Source: Microvelia longipes
Taxonomy: Eukaryota > Arthropoda > Insecta > Hemiptera > Veliidae
Assembly (NCBI GenBank): GCA_018340805.1
Contig: JACMZG010001863.1
Coordinates: forward strand, 53,933,906 to 53,997,905
Reading direction: 5' to 3'
DNA: 64,000 nucleotides
Below the pieces are notes generated by a model that saw nothing but the letters and a program-made list of their open reading frames with translations, ran no database searches and was not told where the DNA came from. A program made the position numbers and the translations under genes. Numbering within the stretch: position 1 is the stretch's first letter; each line of letters opens with the position of its first letter. This document shows positions 23,590 through 35,710 of the stretch, piece by piece.

Positions 23590-25496
23590 TCTTAATTTTA
23601 ATGATAATACTTTTTTTTAAACAACAATTCTTTATTAATACATAAATAAGTATACATTTCATTACAAAATATACAAAAGATACCTCCTGCTTAGATCTGG
23701 AGATCTGTGCTTTATATTTTTAATTTTTATACAGTTTTTAGAAAATTGATAAATTATATACGTGAAAGAGTTTTAGCAAATAAATTCAAAGACATCTCTT
23801 AACTGAGATAACTAAGTAGGAGAAATTTTAACTAAAATTTAATTGAAAAATAACTAAAGTTCAACTTTGCAATGAAGCTTAACTATTCTAATTTCAAAGT
23901 TAACTATAATTATTATTGTCTGACTTATTGCAGTTCATAAACTTTTATTTTAAAGTTTTGATTAAGTAATTTATACACGCCTATATAAATTATGTGTTTT
24001 ATCGATGTATATAAGCATGCGTACATAATTTATACACTCATATATAAATGACAAGTTTTAATAATTTATATAAGCATGCGTATATAATTTATATACGCAT
24101 ATATAAAGTATGTGTTTTATCAATTTATATGTACCAAGATTCAAATTTCGTAATGATTTCGTGTGAAAGAAGAAGATGAAACGCCATCTCATCTCATTGG
24201 GTCATGTCCTGCTCTCTCAACACTCAGCGTTGGCTGGATATCAACTTATTTTATTTTCTTCTGTTCAGCTAAAGAAAATAGAAATTGCAAAGACAATAAG
24301 ATTCTGTCACTCCTCTTTGATTTTTAAGCAAATGGGGGAAACACAATAAGTGACTAATATATCATATCTATCAATTATTCACAGTATATATTATCTCATT
24401 TCACTTATCGTAATATTATCCTATCTTATTATTTTCAAATATTTTATTAAGTATTTCTTATTTCATAATAACATTACTATATTTAATATCCTGTCCGGAA
24501 TAGGTACAATGGACACACATTAGAGATCTAAGTGCCTTGGAAACGTTTCCTCCGGAAAATTTTTAAAATAAAATAGCAAGGAGAGAGACGTAATACATCA
24601 CTTGTTATCAAGGTCACTGCTTAAAAACCTCTTTACTAAATCTTTAAGATAAGATGTATATTGCAATAATGTATATATAAAATATATGACTACGAGAGAG
24701 AAATATAGTTATATATGCATTTATTCGTTTAGAGCTAGTTGACAGAATTATTTTTTTTGTAGTTTACGGTCTTTAGATGGAATCTTCCTCTTTTTCTTAT
24801 TTCTCATGATTGATATAATCTAGCTACTTAAGACGTCAGCAGCAGGCTCTTTGCTTTTATAGGGTTCGGAATGTGGAAATAATCGGAGAAAAAGCTGTCT
24901 CGGTTTATTTTCTACAGAGAAAATTTAGTTGGCTAAGAATCAAAATTAATTTCGTAATGACTCATTGTTTTAAAAATCTTTCTTCGACACATTTTTTCTT
25001 AAAAAATACTAGGAAGTACTTTACCAACGGGTGATTATCTTGGAAATGAATTTAAACTTTATTGTTCCAGTTAAGGTGTGAAACGAATAAAGAAAATCGA
25101 GTCACGTAGGGAAAACTCTGGGGAATCAAAACGAGGCAGGGGCTTTGTTCTCTTTGGTTTTTGACTTGGTTTTAAGAAATAGGTTTCCAGGCACAGGTCC
25201 AAGCGTCACGATTACCACTCGACGGCTAATCACATAAAACTTTACGATTCACTGCCAATAATGTTATAAAACTTATTAACGAATAACCTGCTTTATGTAG
25301 AACTGAGTTTTTTTTTAACTTTTCTTGTTATCTTTATGGTTAAGAAAGATTTGAGATAGTAATAAATGTAATCTACTTATTGTTATCGAAATTAACTATT
25401 CAAATGACGCTGGCAGGATGGAAAAATCAGTTTTCCACTCTAAGGCTGGAAAAAGCTATGATTCCATAATAAAGTGTAATTATTTGGGTATTATAC
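23590..25496. other. Intron sequence, no gene recognised
   Basis: 23605-23700 reads like a minus-strand LINE 3' end (TCTTTATTAATACATAAATA), but without support. 23980-24130 has two to three loose tandem copies containing ATAAGCATGCGTA. The rest is AT-rich with no coding signal. Confidence 0.4.
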
Positions 25497-25510
25497 GTAT
25501 TACATAATAT

Positions 25511-27936
25511 AATAATAATATAATAATAATATATTTGTTTAAAACAATAATGTTCTTTACAAAGGGGTAGTTGTAAAACATAAATAAAATTAATTTAGTC
25601 TCCTTAAATTAAATTATAAAATTAAGTTACAATATTGCAAAATGTAAAAACATATTAATATGTAAATCAAAATATTTGGAAAAAATATATGTAACCATAG
25701 CATCAGTAAAAAAATTAAATTATAGGATAATAGAATTAACATAAAAGCTTCTCTTAAAGTAGTCAACATTAGTATTTCAACATGTTCAATTTAAATTATA
25801 TTTCTTCTAAGTAATTATATCTAGTCAACCAAAGTGAATCAATAAATTTAAATATTGGTTTAAATTTTGTATCATTTAAATTATAAAATAATGATATGAA
25901 ATCAAAATTAGTTCCTTCTAAGATGTTTACAAAATTAATTCTAACTTCTTCTAAAAGGACAAGAGGTAATGAAATGAATGATATTGTCAGGATATGAGAG
26001 GCAGAGGGGGCAAGTTACTGAGTTATCAAATACCATCAATTTACCTCTGTGGTATAATTTTGTAAGATTTTGGTTACTTAATCTTAATTGCAAAACAATT
26101 TTATGATAAGCTATGGGAATCTAAATTTAACATAATTTTCACCTTTGAAACTAAATGTTGTAAGGTTTCTGTAAAGAGGAGAAAAATTGCTATTTAGACA
26201 CTTGTCTACATCTTTTGACATCAAATGATTCTCATAAGATGCTATTAAAGCATTAAATTATTTTTAAATTTTAAACTATCGAGATTTAGATCATTTTCTG
26301 AGCCTATGCTTTTATATAAAGACTTATATTGTGAGATCCAATTCAGGTATGGTATGTTTGATGAAGATCTATCAAGTTTATGGAGATTCAAAAGGCAAGC
26401 TTTAGGTATCCTAGTGGAAGGCATCTCAGATATTTTCAGCCAAAGGGAACTTATTCTTTTAAAGACATCAACAGCAAGAGGGCGAAGTCCGAGTTCTATC
26501 CTGAGTAAGTGATTAGGTGTATTCCTAGCCAGAGAGTATATAGACTTAAAAAATCCTGATTGTATTTTGTCTAAATCATCTAAATAGCGAAGAGACCACA
26601 CTTCTGACCCATACAGAAGGACTGAAGAGACCATAGATTTAAACAAGTTTTCTTTTGTAAGCCAGCTATCTGATTTTGACCTTGAAAGAATAGATAAAAC
26701 TTTTTGCGAAGCTATCTTAGTTTTTGATATAAAAAAGTCTACAGCACAAGTGAACCTACAAGATGATGTAAAAGGAACTCCTAAGTATACATACTTCTTT
26801 ACATACTCTATTGGTTGAGAATCATAAATTTAAGTGCGTAGTTTGCGTAACTTAGTACTCTTGCTAAATTGTACAACTTTAGTTTTTGATGAGTTGAGTT
26901 TCATCCCGTTGATTTGGCAGTACTCAAATAGAGTGTTAAGCATGTCCTGAGCCTCAACCCAGGAACGTGCAATTAATACTAAGTCATCGCAGTAAAGTAG
27001 AAGTATTACTTTTATTAGGTCAGATAATTTTGATTCCTTGGAATCCTTTTTTCTTGAAGAAATCGACAATATCAGCAAGGAAAAGGATAAAAAAAAGCGA
27101 TGAAAGTGGTTCACCCTGTAAAACTCCTTGTGTTAGATCAACAGGATCAGATCTGTTGCCATCTATGTCTACAGAAATGTTTGCTTCCTCATAAAGGGCT
27201 ATTAGAAGTTGAATGATTTTAGTACTTAGACCTAGCTCATATAATTTTTTCCAAAGTAGAGAGTGGATAATAGAGTCGAACGCCCTGTGGAAGTCAACAA
27301 AAATCACCAATAGAAAAGGAGAACCCTTTATTAATTCAGCACTAATTATTGAGAACAACGAGAACAGATGGTCAGCGCATCCACGGCCTTCGCGAAATCC
27401 AGCTTGTTCTTCCGGGATTATATGTTTTTCTTCAGCCCATAAAGTAATTCTATTTAAAATGATAGATGCAAAGATTTTCTCGATTGTGTTAACTAATGCT
27501 ATACCTCGATAGTTTAGAAAATTTTGTTTATCTCCCTTTTTATAGAGAAGTTTAAGCGTTATTTCTGACCACGATATCGGAATTTCAGCAGAGTTAAAAA
27601 TTTTGTTAAAAAGTAATAATAGATTATTAATCCATTCATCTGGAAGGTTTTGGAAGAATTCATAAGCTAAACCGTCCGGGCCGGGAGCCTTGTTATGCTT
27701 TAGTTGTGATAAGACAGTTTTTAGTTCTTGCAGAGTAATATCTGCGTCGAGTTTAGGGTCACTTATTATATTATCGAAGGTAATTTCAGTATTAGTCTTT
27801 TCAGGATACGAAGATTTTAAGAAGGTTTGCCACTCTTGAACAGTCATAGGATTTTGATTTGTAATTCTAGTAGAGAACGATTTGACAGCAAGCCAGAACG
27901 ACTTAGAGTCTTTAGTGTTACTCAGCTGATCAAGCA
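25511..27936 (-). mobile_element. 5'-truncated LINE, 2.4 kb, 14-bp target duplication
   Basis: Minus-strand non-LTR element with a 3' tail of TAA/TA triplets at 25511-25535. It is flanked by exact 14-bp direct repeats GTATTACATAATAT at 25497-25510 and 27937-27950. The 5' end is cut within ORF2, whose frame is open right up to 27936. The perfect duplication and small number of disabling changes indicate a young insertion. Confidence 0.92.
25940..27936 (-). pseudogene. LINE reverse transcriptase ORF with few lesions
   Basis: Reads LLDQLSNTKDSKSFWLAV from the truncation point, then RT motifs NKAPGPDGLAYEFFQNLP, LLYKKGDKQNFLNYRGIALV, EEQAGFREGRGCADHLF, VIFVDFHRAFDSI (motif A), GVLQGEPLSSLFF (motif B) and LLYCDDLVLIA (motif C, catalytic DD kept). 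One frameshift falls between motifs B and C (27020-27110). A single TAA lies near 26832, after which the same frame continues through YLGVPFTSSC and MVSSVLLYGSEVW. A further frameshift precedes the C-terminal zinc-knuckle CPLCLSYPDNIIHFITSCP (about 25945-26005). The clade is not assigned; the endonuclease is missing through truncation. Confidence 0.88.
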
Positions 27937-27959
27937 GTATTACATAATATTTACCTTAT

Positions 27960-28800
27960 TTATAACGTAGTTATATAGGAAAAGTATTGTCTCAGCGAAA
28001 AATCAGAAACCGGGATGTTAACGGAATTATCCGTTTCAGGTGTTATTTAAGGCCTCTTGAGTGGTTTTCAAAAAGTTGTCTGTATGTAGTGAATTTATGC
28101 TACAGAGTTGAAACTTTGTACAAAAATCGGTCTATAGGTCTAGTTGTGTTATTCCGAAAATATTTTTTGACGCTATTAACCTGCAAAAATGACTCAGGAA
28201 AAATTTCGAAAAATAATAAAACGCGAAAAAATGTTGCAATCTGATTGAGATTTGGGCACGCAAGTAGTCAAGTATCGGACTTATATATGAACTAAGTTGT
28301 ATCTTATTGTATCAGCATTAATTAATTTCTTATCATTATGACTTGTGCACGTTTTGTTTAAAAAAATAAAAAGTCAGAAATTAATCCAATTGAGTTAAAA
28401 CTTGGCGCAAGTGGTTTAAATAAGGCCTGCATCGTCTCCATCTTCAGTTCAGTTTGTAGAGCATTGTGTTTCTATCCATGATGTCCTACATCCCTGAAGA
28501 GCCTCCTACAGTGGAAGTGAAACGTCGGATTCTTCATCTACATTGACGCGGTCACCACCGGAAGACCTAAATCTTCATGACAATAACCGGGGAAGCCTAC
28601 GCAGTTTATTAGATATACTAAGCTCCGTTTCATTACAAGTACATCTATGATTGTTGTTGGATCATTAAAATCAAACAGCATCGATCGTGGTCAATGTCTG
28701 GATGGGTGACTGGCTAAGTGTTGCAGTATAACTTTAACGGCTTGTATATTCTGACGAGCTAAGTAATCAGGGTGATGTATTTGTAATGTAACACCCTGTA
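27960..28800 (+). repeat. Repeat Z, plus-strand copy
   Basis: Starts TATATAGGAAAAGTATTGTC and carries the Z phrases CCGGGATGTTAACGGAATTA, GGTTTTCAAAAAGTTGTC, TTTTTGACGCTATTAACCTG and GCGTGGTCAATGTCTGGATG. 28440-28620 departs from other Z copies and holds CTACAGTGGAAGTGAAACGT and TCATGACAATAACCG. The latter also occurs in the Penelope-like remnant (about 41020), so a Penelope-derived piece is probably inserted there. Confidence 0.65.
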
Positions 28801-29440
28801 TTTTGTGAGGCAGACTTCCTCGATCTCAAAATTCATCAATGAAACAAAAATTCTCTGAAAATAATAACCGATACTCACTAACGAAATACTAGCTTTAATA
28901 TGTAAAACTTTTGAATAATAGACAGTGAAGCCAGCTTTCAGGCTTCTAAAATTATTAAAAACTAATTTTTAAATACTTATTTTGACACACGGGAAAGAGA
29001 GCGTTTACAAATGAAGTGCCTCTTTAATATTTGAATAGAGCATAGATTAAACTTAAACTTAATTTAAGTTATAATTTTCGCTTTATTATACGATTTCCTC
29101 TAAAATAAAGCAACTTTTACAAAATGTAAAAGTTGTTCAAGTTTTCCCTATAATTTTCCTCATTTTCACGTGTTGACAAAACTTATTTTGAAATAATGAC
29201 GATGAGGAAATAAGTTTTTCAAGCATAGGAGCATAAATTTGTTGAAACTAAAATTTGACAAAATTGCATTAATGTTGTTGCTTTGTGGTATAATGTTTTG
29301 TCTTTTGTTTTAAATTTTGGAAAAGGAAAAAGTCAACTTTTTGTTATATCGCGTGCTTTATGATTTCTATATTTTTAACAAAAATATACTGCCTTGTAAT
29401 CTTCTATTGTGAGCATTAGGAACTTATAAAAAAAGTGGGT
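28801..29440. other. Intron sequence, nothing recognised
   Basis: AT-rich DNA with no motifs or repeats that I could tie to other places. Confidence 0.5.
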
Positions 29441-30400
29441 AAATAAAAATTGGGTACGGGTACCTCGGAACTTTTCCTCATCTCATCGCACTTGCTATAC
29501 GCTTATCCTTACCACTTTGGACTCGCTTCGCTCTTGCAGAGAAAATCAAAGCTATTAAACCAAATTACAATTTAAGAGAAATTTCTCTAAAAGTTCCCTT
29601 TATCGGAGGGGTAAAAATAGAATCAGGTAATAAGTCATAATCAGGTAGAATAGGACTAATTTATACTGCTGTACGTTATATAAAACTCTTTTGCTTGTCG
29701 ATTCACATCATAATCTGTTTTATATCCAGCGGTCAACCATCCTCTTACTGACCATGCTCGAATCTCTTTAAGAATAGTGATCCCACAAAAACCTTGCACA
29801 TACTAGCCGTATTGAAATAAATCTTGTTATACTTGCGTTTTATATATGGACATTTACCTGGAAATTTATATCCATTAGTTATTAATTAATATTTTTAACA
29901 ATTTCTTTAAAAAAATATACATGTTATTTGATAAAAATTGAACTAATGCTGATAATTAGGTGCACCTAAACACATTTTTGGGGGGGGGGGGGGTTAATAA
30001 CTTCGTGCAAAATTTTAAATTTTATATGATCCCTTCATTTTACTTTGTGTTAAGCATTTTTGATAAGTCATTAATGACGTCTTAAGTGATGACTTTATAA
30101 GAAATCAATATGCGGATAGTACAATTAGATCTGAAGATTTATTTTTGTTTTAAGTTCCAACTCTTTAGCATTAACACATTGCGAGCTGCGATTATATCGC
30201 AGCAAATAAACACACATACAGGTAGACGATTTTGTGAAAACCATTTAGGGGGGTCGTAAACACATCTCAAAAGGATGACTCAAAATTGATTTCCAAAAAT
30301 CCCGTTTTCGGATTTTACGTGCAAACACTATAATTTTCCCATTTACCAACTGTTTAAATAAAGTAAGAAAAAATAAAGAAAAGTAAAAATTAAAGTGCAG
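29440..30400 (-). repeat. Repeat Z, minus-strand copy, interrupted
   Basis: The outer end TGGGTACGGGTACCTCGGAA (about 29450) and TTGGACTCGCTTCGCTC are clear. The inner end is decayed at about 30150-30400 (CCCGTTTTCGGATTTTACG). Between them, 29546-29630 is an inverted copy of 34185-34266. A run of 14 G lies at 29980-29993. Confidence 0.55.
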
Positions 30401-30530
30401 ACATCAAATAGTTTTGGCAAAAAAGTGCCTTAAGTTTATCTTGAGTTCTCGCTATACTTGATGTATTTTAGAGATTTAATTTGATGTAACCGAGTTTAAT
30501 AGACAACAAGATGACTTAATTTAGTTCAGA

Positions 30531-30532
<2 letters not shown>

Positions 30533-30579
<47 letters not shown>

Positions 30580-31052
30580 AATAATTGGGGTTGGAGTCGA
30601 GGATAGACCCCATTTGCACTGCGACTGGAAGTCTATTGTACAATCCCCTCAATTGGTCCAGGTCAGAATAATCCTTTTCCCCGGACTAGGTCTAGGATCT
30701 TTTTGACCAGTGATTCATTGGTAGAGTCAAACTTAGTGAGAGTACTCCTACCAAAGTTGGAGAACCTTTAAAAGGCTAGGGCTTCACATCTCAGAAGTAT
30801 GTGAGAGGCAGTATCGGTTTCCGATTCTCAAAGCCTACACACTGGGTTATCTTTAAAGATATCAATGGTATGGAAGTGTTCCCTGAGGTGACAGTGATCA
30901 GTCAGTAGTCCAGTTACTGTTCTATGGTCCCTTCTGCTTAGACTGAGGAGGTCCTCAGTTACTTTGAGACTGGGTCCTTTTAACCCAAGTTTACTGTGTC
31001 TCAGGGCAGAGGATTTGTTCCAGTGGTGCAGGTGATTGGTTAAGAGCCAATC
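30533..31052 (-). mobile_element. I-like LINE, 5'-truncated copy, 10-bp target duplication
   Basis: Minus-strand 3' end of the same family as 785-2215, matching from about 1722 to the TAA tail (here ATT triplets at 30533-30575). It includes the zinc-knuckle region and the 3' UTR phrase GGTCTATCCTCGACTCCAAC. Exact direct repeats AGTTCAGATA lie at 30523-30532 and 31053-31062. It is broken by small indels. Confidence 0.93.
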
Positions 31053-31062
31053 AGTTCAGATA

Positions 31063-32590
31063 ACTCAAAAAATATTTATTTAATTAAGTATCAACAGTCA
31101 TTGTTACTTAAAGGCATTTGACGTCAAAATTCTACCTAGACGCTGGCAATTTAAGTCGCTGTCGATTCAATTCGTTAGCGACTGAAATAGCTTCGTGTAA
31201 CTCAGTCTTGCAATCAAGCTTGAAAATAATATTTACGTCCTATCCATCCAACTATCTATTATTTTACTTAACAGAAGATGAAACGTGTGAAAAACTCGTG
31301 AAAATATCGCAATTTTTAAAAATAGCAATTAATGAAAATTAATTTATTAGGAGAACAAAGATAAGAAAAAAGAAAATCATGTTGAACCAATTTAATAATT
31401 TCTTTAACAGATTTAAGTTGGATATGGTATTTCCTTAAGTCTTAACACTACAATATGGCAAAGTCTGATGCTTATTTTATATATCAAAGTTTAAGGGAAA
31501 TCTGATTAAACTTTGATATTATGCTTTTATAAGAGATAATATCAAGGCCAAGCTTTATCACTGTCTTATAACTAGACCCGTATCGTGTTTATACTCTATA
31601 TATAAAATACTTACCTCATGCATCAATCAGGTGTGTCAAATAAACAAAATAAAATAACAAAACATTATAAGTACTTTTTTAGATGTTGAGATGTTTGAGG
31701 TGTTTACTCAGAAACATTTAAAATATTATTAATAATTGTAATTAAAAACATTTATCTACTCACGGCAGCAAAATTAGTCATTACTGGACTGTTTTTATGC
31801 TGCAAAATGTCATTTTACCTACACTGTAAAACAATACGGGAAATATTTTAAAACAGTGCGCAAAATGTTTCAAAACAGTACACAAAATGTTTTGGTAATA
31901 AAAAAAGTACTAGGGAGTTATGGCTCATTTAAATAACATTTGAAACAAGTCAAAACTCCCTAGGCGGGAAAATGAATGAGCGGAGGTTATTATTTTACAA
32001 ATTATTGCGTGAATTTCGGTATTGTTTTATTTTGTAAACTATGATTTATTCTAGCTTGTTTCTAGTATGTAACTTTCTTTATTGTTATTTAAAATTACGA
32101 TATTATTATTAAATGTTTAACATTTAACATTTGTTTTTCTAATAATATATAGTGTTTTGGAAACAAATTGGCAACACTGATAATTTTGGCATTAAATTAA
32201 ACTATTTACTAGCTGTTTATGAATCGACAGATTTTTAATGTTTAAGTCGTCAGATTTTGTATTTCATGTTGTTATATTTAGTTTAAGTATATAACGTTAC
32301 AAAAATAGAACGTTATCAAAAACTAAATCTGTAAACTAAAGTTAAGTTACTAAAACATAATGAGTGAGAACAACAGTGAAGTGAATAAAGATACAAACAT
32401 TGTTGACATTGACGAGTTATTGCACCACACTCCACCTGATATTGTTAGCGTTGCATCTACTTCAAAGCAGTCTTTACTGCCTGTAAAATCTTGCAGCAAG
32501 TATTTAAAATAATCTCTTGTGTATTTTTTCTGCCGTTAGTAGATAAAATAGTATATGCTACTATGCAGCAAAGGAAACATTGCAGACTCG
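31063..32590. other. Intron sequence, no gene recognised
   Basis: 31905-31965 has inverted ACTAGGGAGTT / AACTCCCTAG. 31830-31900 holds loose repeats of AAAACAGTNCNCAAAATGTTT. No coding signal. Confidence 0.45.
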
Positions 32591-32720
32591 TGCAATTAAT
32601 TACCTGCCTCGGCTTACGCCTCTGCAGGTAATTCGCCATTTTCCAGCCTCGGCTTCGCCTCGTCTATCAAATGGGTTAATTACCTGCCTCGGCTTACGCC
32701 TCTGCAGGTAATTTCCATAG
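32591..32720. repeat. Duplicated GC-rich hairpin
   Basis: AATTACCTGCCTCGGCTTAC plus GCCTCTGCAGGTAATT occurs at about 32597-32633 and again at about 32677-32713. The ends pair (TTACCTGC / GCAGGTAA). A related CAGCCTCGGCTTCGCCTCG lies between them. Confidence 0.8.
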
Positions 32721-32879
32721 CCCACCCTCGCCTTCGGCTCGGGTGCAAATTTATAAAACTCGTCAGCAAAATTCCATTTTGCTGCCTAGTAGCATAATAT
32801 ACTATTATTTATAGTTGCTTATTAGGCTACCAAAAGCAAAATATTTAAAAACTATGCACTTATTTAGCAAGATATTAAA

Positions 32880-33470
32880 AAAATCGGGTTCGGCGTACCT
32901 CGAAACTTTTCCTCATCACATCGGATACGCTACGCTCATCCTCTCTGCTTCGGACTCGCTTCGCTCGTCTTCTGATCGTAAATGCATCCGTTTCATTCCT
33001 AGCGGTCACCCATACAACACTGACCACGCTCAATGGTCAGTACTTATTTACGCTCAATTTTTGTACTTATTTATTAAGTAAAGATATACATTTGTACTAA
33101 ATTTTATTTCGATTGAATTTTTTTTCTGTTTTAAAATTTTTTAAATAACGTAAACATGTCACGCAATAAAAATTGAACTAATGCTGATAATGAGATGAAA
33201 CTCCGCGCGTATGAAAGTTTTATGCATGGCTGCGTGCCAAATTTCAATTAGATCGCATCATTTTTCCGTGTTTTATGATTTTCGAAAAATCATTATGAGT
33301 CATTACTGCAAGTCAATGGCGTCATAAAACATTTTTCCCGAATACCACAACTACAGCAGTATACTGGTTTTTGTTCAAAGTTTCAACTTTCTAGCATAAA
33401 TACACTAGGAGCTACGAAAATAACAGACACACACACACACACACACATATACACGTAATACCTTCTGAAC
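32880..33470 (-). repeat. Repeat Z, minus-strand copy
   Basis: Outer end GGGTTCGGCGTACCTCGAAA, then TTTTCCTCATCACATCGGAT, GACTCGCTTCGCTCGTC, AGCGGTCACCCATACA, TAATGCTGATAATGAGATGA and TAGGAGCTACGAAAATAACA, ending in a CA microsatellite (about 33428-33450). This is the reverse of the plus copies. Confidence 0.8.
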
Positions 33471-33539
33471 AATAATATTCTTTTAAATTTAATGTCTTGT
33501 GTTTTTCCTGTGTTTGATATATTTGTATCTAATGAAAAA

Positions 33540-34060
33540 TAATAATATTATATTAATGTAATATTAATATATATATAAATTAATATAAATAATATTATAT
33601 TAATTTTTTTTGGTCAAAGATTATCTAAATCAATTGCCCTCAATAAATTGAATAAAGTGTGTTTTAAGGTTTGATAGTAACTGATAATGTGAAGAGGCCA
33701 GTTAAGTCCGAAGTCATTGATTGCTGTATTAGTAATGATCTTTCTCTATCTAGTAGAGGACAATAATTTATTAAGTGGTTTACTGTTTGTTCATTGTTTC
33801 TACATCCGCAACTGCTAGATTCGGTTAAGTTAAATCGTTTTAAGCAATGCTTAAATTTACCATACAAAATTTTACTGTAGGAAGAAAAGAACATCCGAAA
33901 AAAAACATTTCTTAAAAAGAACGAAGTAATGTTCAAATATCTATTGTTTTCAAAGCATGTAGTATTATATGGGACATGCTGAATAATATACGGCCTTATA
34001 GTAGGGTTACTACTAAAAGGAAAAAAACACGTAATACCTATATAGGACATGCTGATAATA
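33540..34060 (-). pseudogene. LINE C-terminal fragment with CCHC motif
   Basis: The minus frame at 34050-33664 encodes a protein tail ending with CGCRNNEQTVNHLINYCPLL, the zinc-knuckle found after the RT in several LINE clades. Nothing of the RT core is present. The AT-rich stretch to about 33540 is its probable 3' UTR. It differs in sequence from the other LINEs in this window. Confidence 0.6.
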
Positions 34061-34184
34061 AACGTATGCTGATAATTAATGTAATAAATTTATAGATTGT
34101 AAATAAAAGGTGTAATAGATCGTATTTTCTGCATGTTTTCCTATATATTCTGAGAAAATTAGTAATTACTGACTTCAGAAAATA

Positions 34185-34266
34185 ACCTGATTCTATTTTT
34201 TCCCCTCCGATAAAGGGAACTTTTAGAGAAATTTCTCTTAAATTGTAATTTGGTTTAATAGCTTTA
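34185..34266. repeat. Inverted partner of 29546-29630
   Basis: Shares about 80 bp, including CGATAAAGGGAACTTTTAGA and the palindrome GAGAAATTTCTC, in opposite orientation to 29546-29630. The two may be the termini of one large element (about 4.7 kb) or two solitary copies. Confidence 0.65.
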
Positions 34267-34499
34267 ATCCTAAATAGTTGGGGATTATAGTTAGGGTGCG
34301 GCAGTAAGGGTCGTAAATTGTTTCAGCAAAATACAAGAAAAAAATAGAGGCAATTAAAGAATGATTTAGTAGAGCATGTGCTATTAAGTTTTATGTCCAA
34401 GCTAGTGAGTGTGTAGCCTAACCTAACCTTTCTATGTGTACCAGTAGAAAAAAAATTTCTAAATGTGTACTCAAAATATTACCTCTACTTAAATCAATG

Positions 34500-34660
34500 A
34501 GAGGACTTAATACTTAATACTTTGAGAGAGGACAACAACTCTCGTCATTCCCTCGGTAGCTTGGTACTATAACTATACATTGGTGACGTCATTTTTAGAT
34601 TTTTCATAATAATTACAATTTCACGTAAACGTTACATTATTTTTCGGGCGTGTAATGACC
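34500..34660 (-). repeat. Partial relative of MITE family 4
   Basis: Contains TTGGTGACGTCATTTTTAGA and ATAATTACAATTTCACGTAA, which are the inverse of about 10925-11020. One terminus is missing. Confidence 0.6.
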
Positions 34661-34811
34661 CCGTGGTGTACCGAGAACTAGCTGGCCCCTTATTGATGTA
34701 TTTGATCATACGATCAAGTAAAGTACCCTAATTTCATTTTTGGTTCATACTTTATGGTATGATTAGTAACATGTCTACAGGTTTTTCAACATCCTTGGAT
34801 ATATTTAAAAC

Positions 34812-35337
34812 CAAGGATCTTGAATAAAGGGGATGACGCATTAAGGAACATTTCTGACCCAATGGAAGTTGTATGAGATAGAGAAATAGGAGAAACTTAC
34901 CTTCCCCTTGGTTATAATGAAAAAAGGCGCCGAACGCAGGTTATGTAGCAAGGTTGTCGAGTTTTCTTCTCAACTTTTTTTCTGTGCTTCTCGTGATTGT
35001 TACATTTGTGGTGCTTGTTAAGTCATTTGTGCTTATTTAATTTTAAATTTTGGACTATTCTTTGCCAATTAAGTGAGTGATAATTTAATCGTGTTTTGTT
35101 CTAACCTTCTCAAGCAATAAACAATGGGAAACCATTGAGAGGTGATTTTTGCCTCTAAAATTTAAGACCTGCGCTGTTATAAGAATTGTAAGTATGCGCA
35201 GTGTGTACCAAGCATGTGCAGTTGGTTTTTGACGTGTGTTTCGTGTTAAATTCTCTATATTTTTTGGTTTTCGATGGGGTCATTTCTTTGTATAGTTAAT
35301 CGACTTAGTGCGTCATCCCCTTTATTCAAGATCCTTG
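34812..35337. mobile_element. 8-bp-TSD MITE (family 2), 526 bp
   Basis: Inverted termini CAAGGATCTTGAATAAAGGG continue to GATGACGCA at both ends. Perfect flanking octamers TTTAAAAC lie at 34804-34811 and 35338-35345. Internal phrase GCAGGTTATGTAGCAAGG. Fragments occur at 35515-35710, 54064-54348 and 55596-55735. No ORF. Confidence 0.93.
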
Positions 35338-35469
35338 TTTAAAACAGTACTTAACAAAAAATTTTAATATCAAAATAAGAGGAGCTTTGCAGGGCAACAA
35401 ATTATGATTATAGCTAATTTTAAAAGGATTTTCAATGGTTTATAATGTTGTTAGGGAATAGACTTATGT

Positions 35470-35710
35470 CATTGAGATATATTACTAGAAGGGCCCTATT
35501 CTTTGAACTTTGAACAAGGCTCTTGAATTGAGGAGATGACACATTAAGGAGATTTTCCGACCCCCAGGGACATAGTATGAGATAGAGAAATAAGAGCAAA
35601 CTTACCTTCACAAGGTTATACCAAGATAGGCGCGAAACGCAGGTTATGTAACAAGGCTAAGACGAGTGTGCTTCTGAACTTTGTTCTGTGTTTGTCACTC
35701 AGTGTTATTA
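35470..35710. repeat. Fragments of MITE families 1 and 2 side by side
   Basis: 35470-35501 is a solitary terminus of family 1 (GAGATATATTACTAGAAGGG). 35515-35710 is the 5' part of family 2 (CAAGGCTCTTGAATTGAGGA, GCAGGTTATGTAACAAGG). Neither has its other end. Confidence 0.75.
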
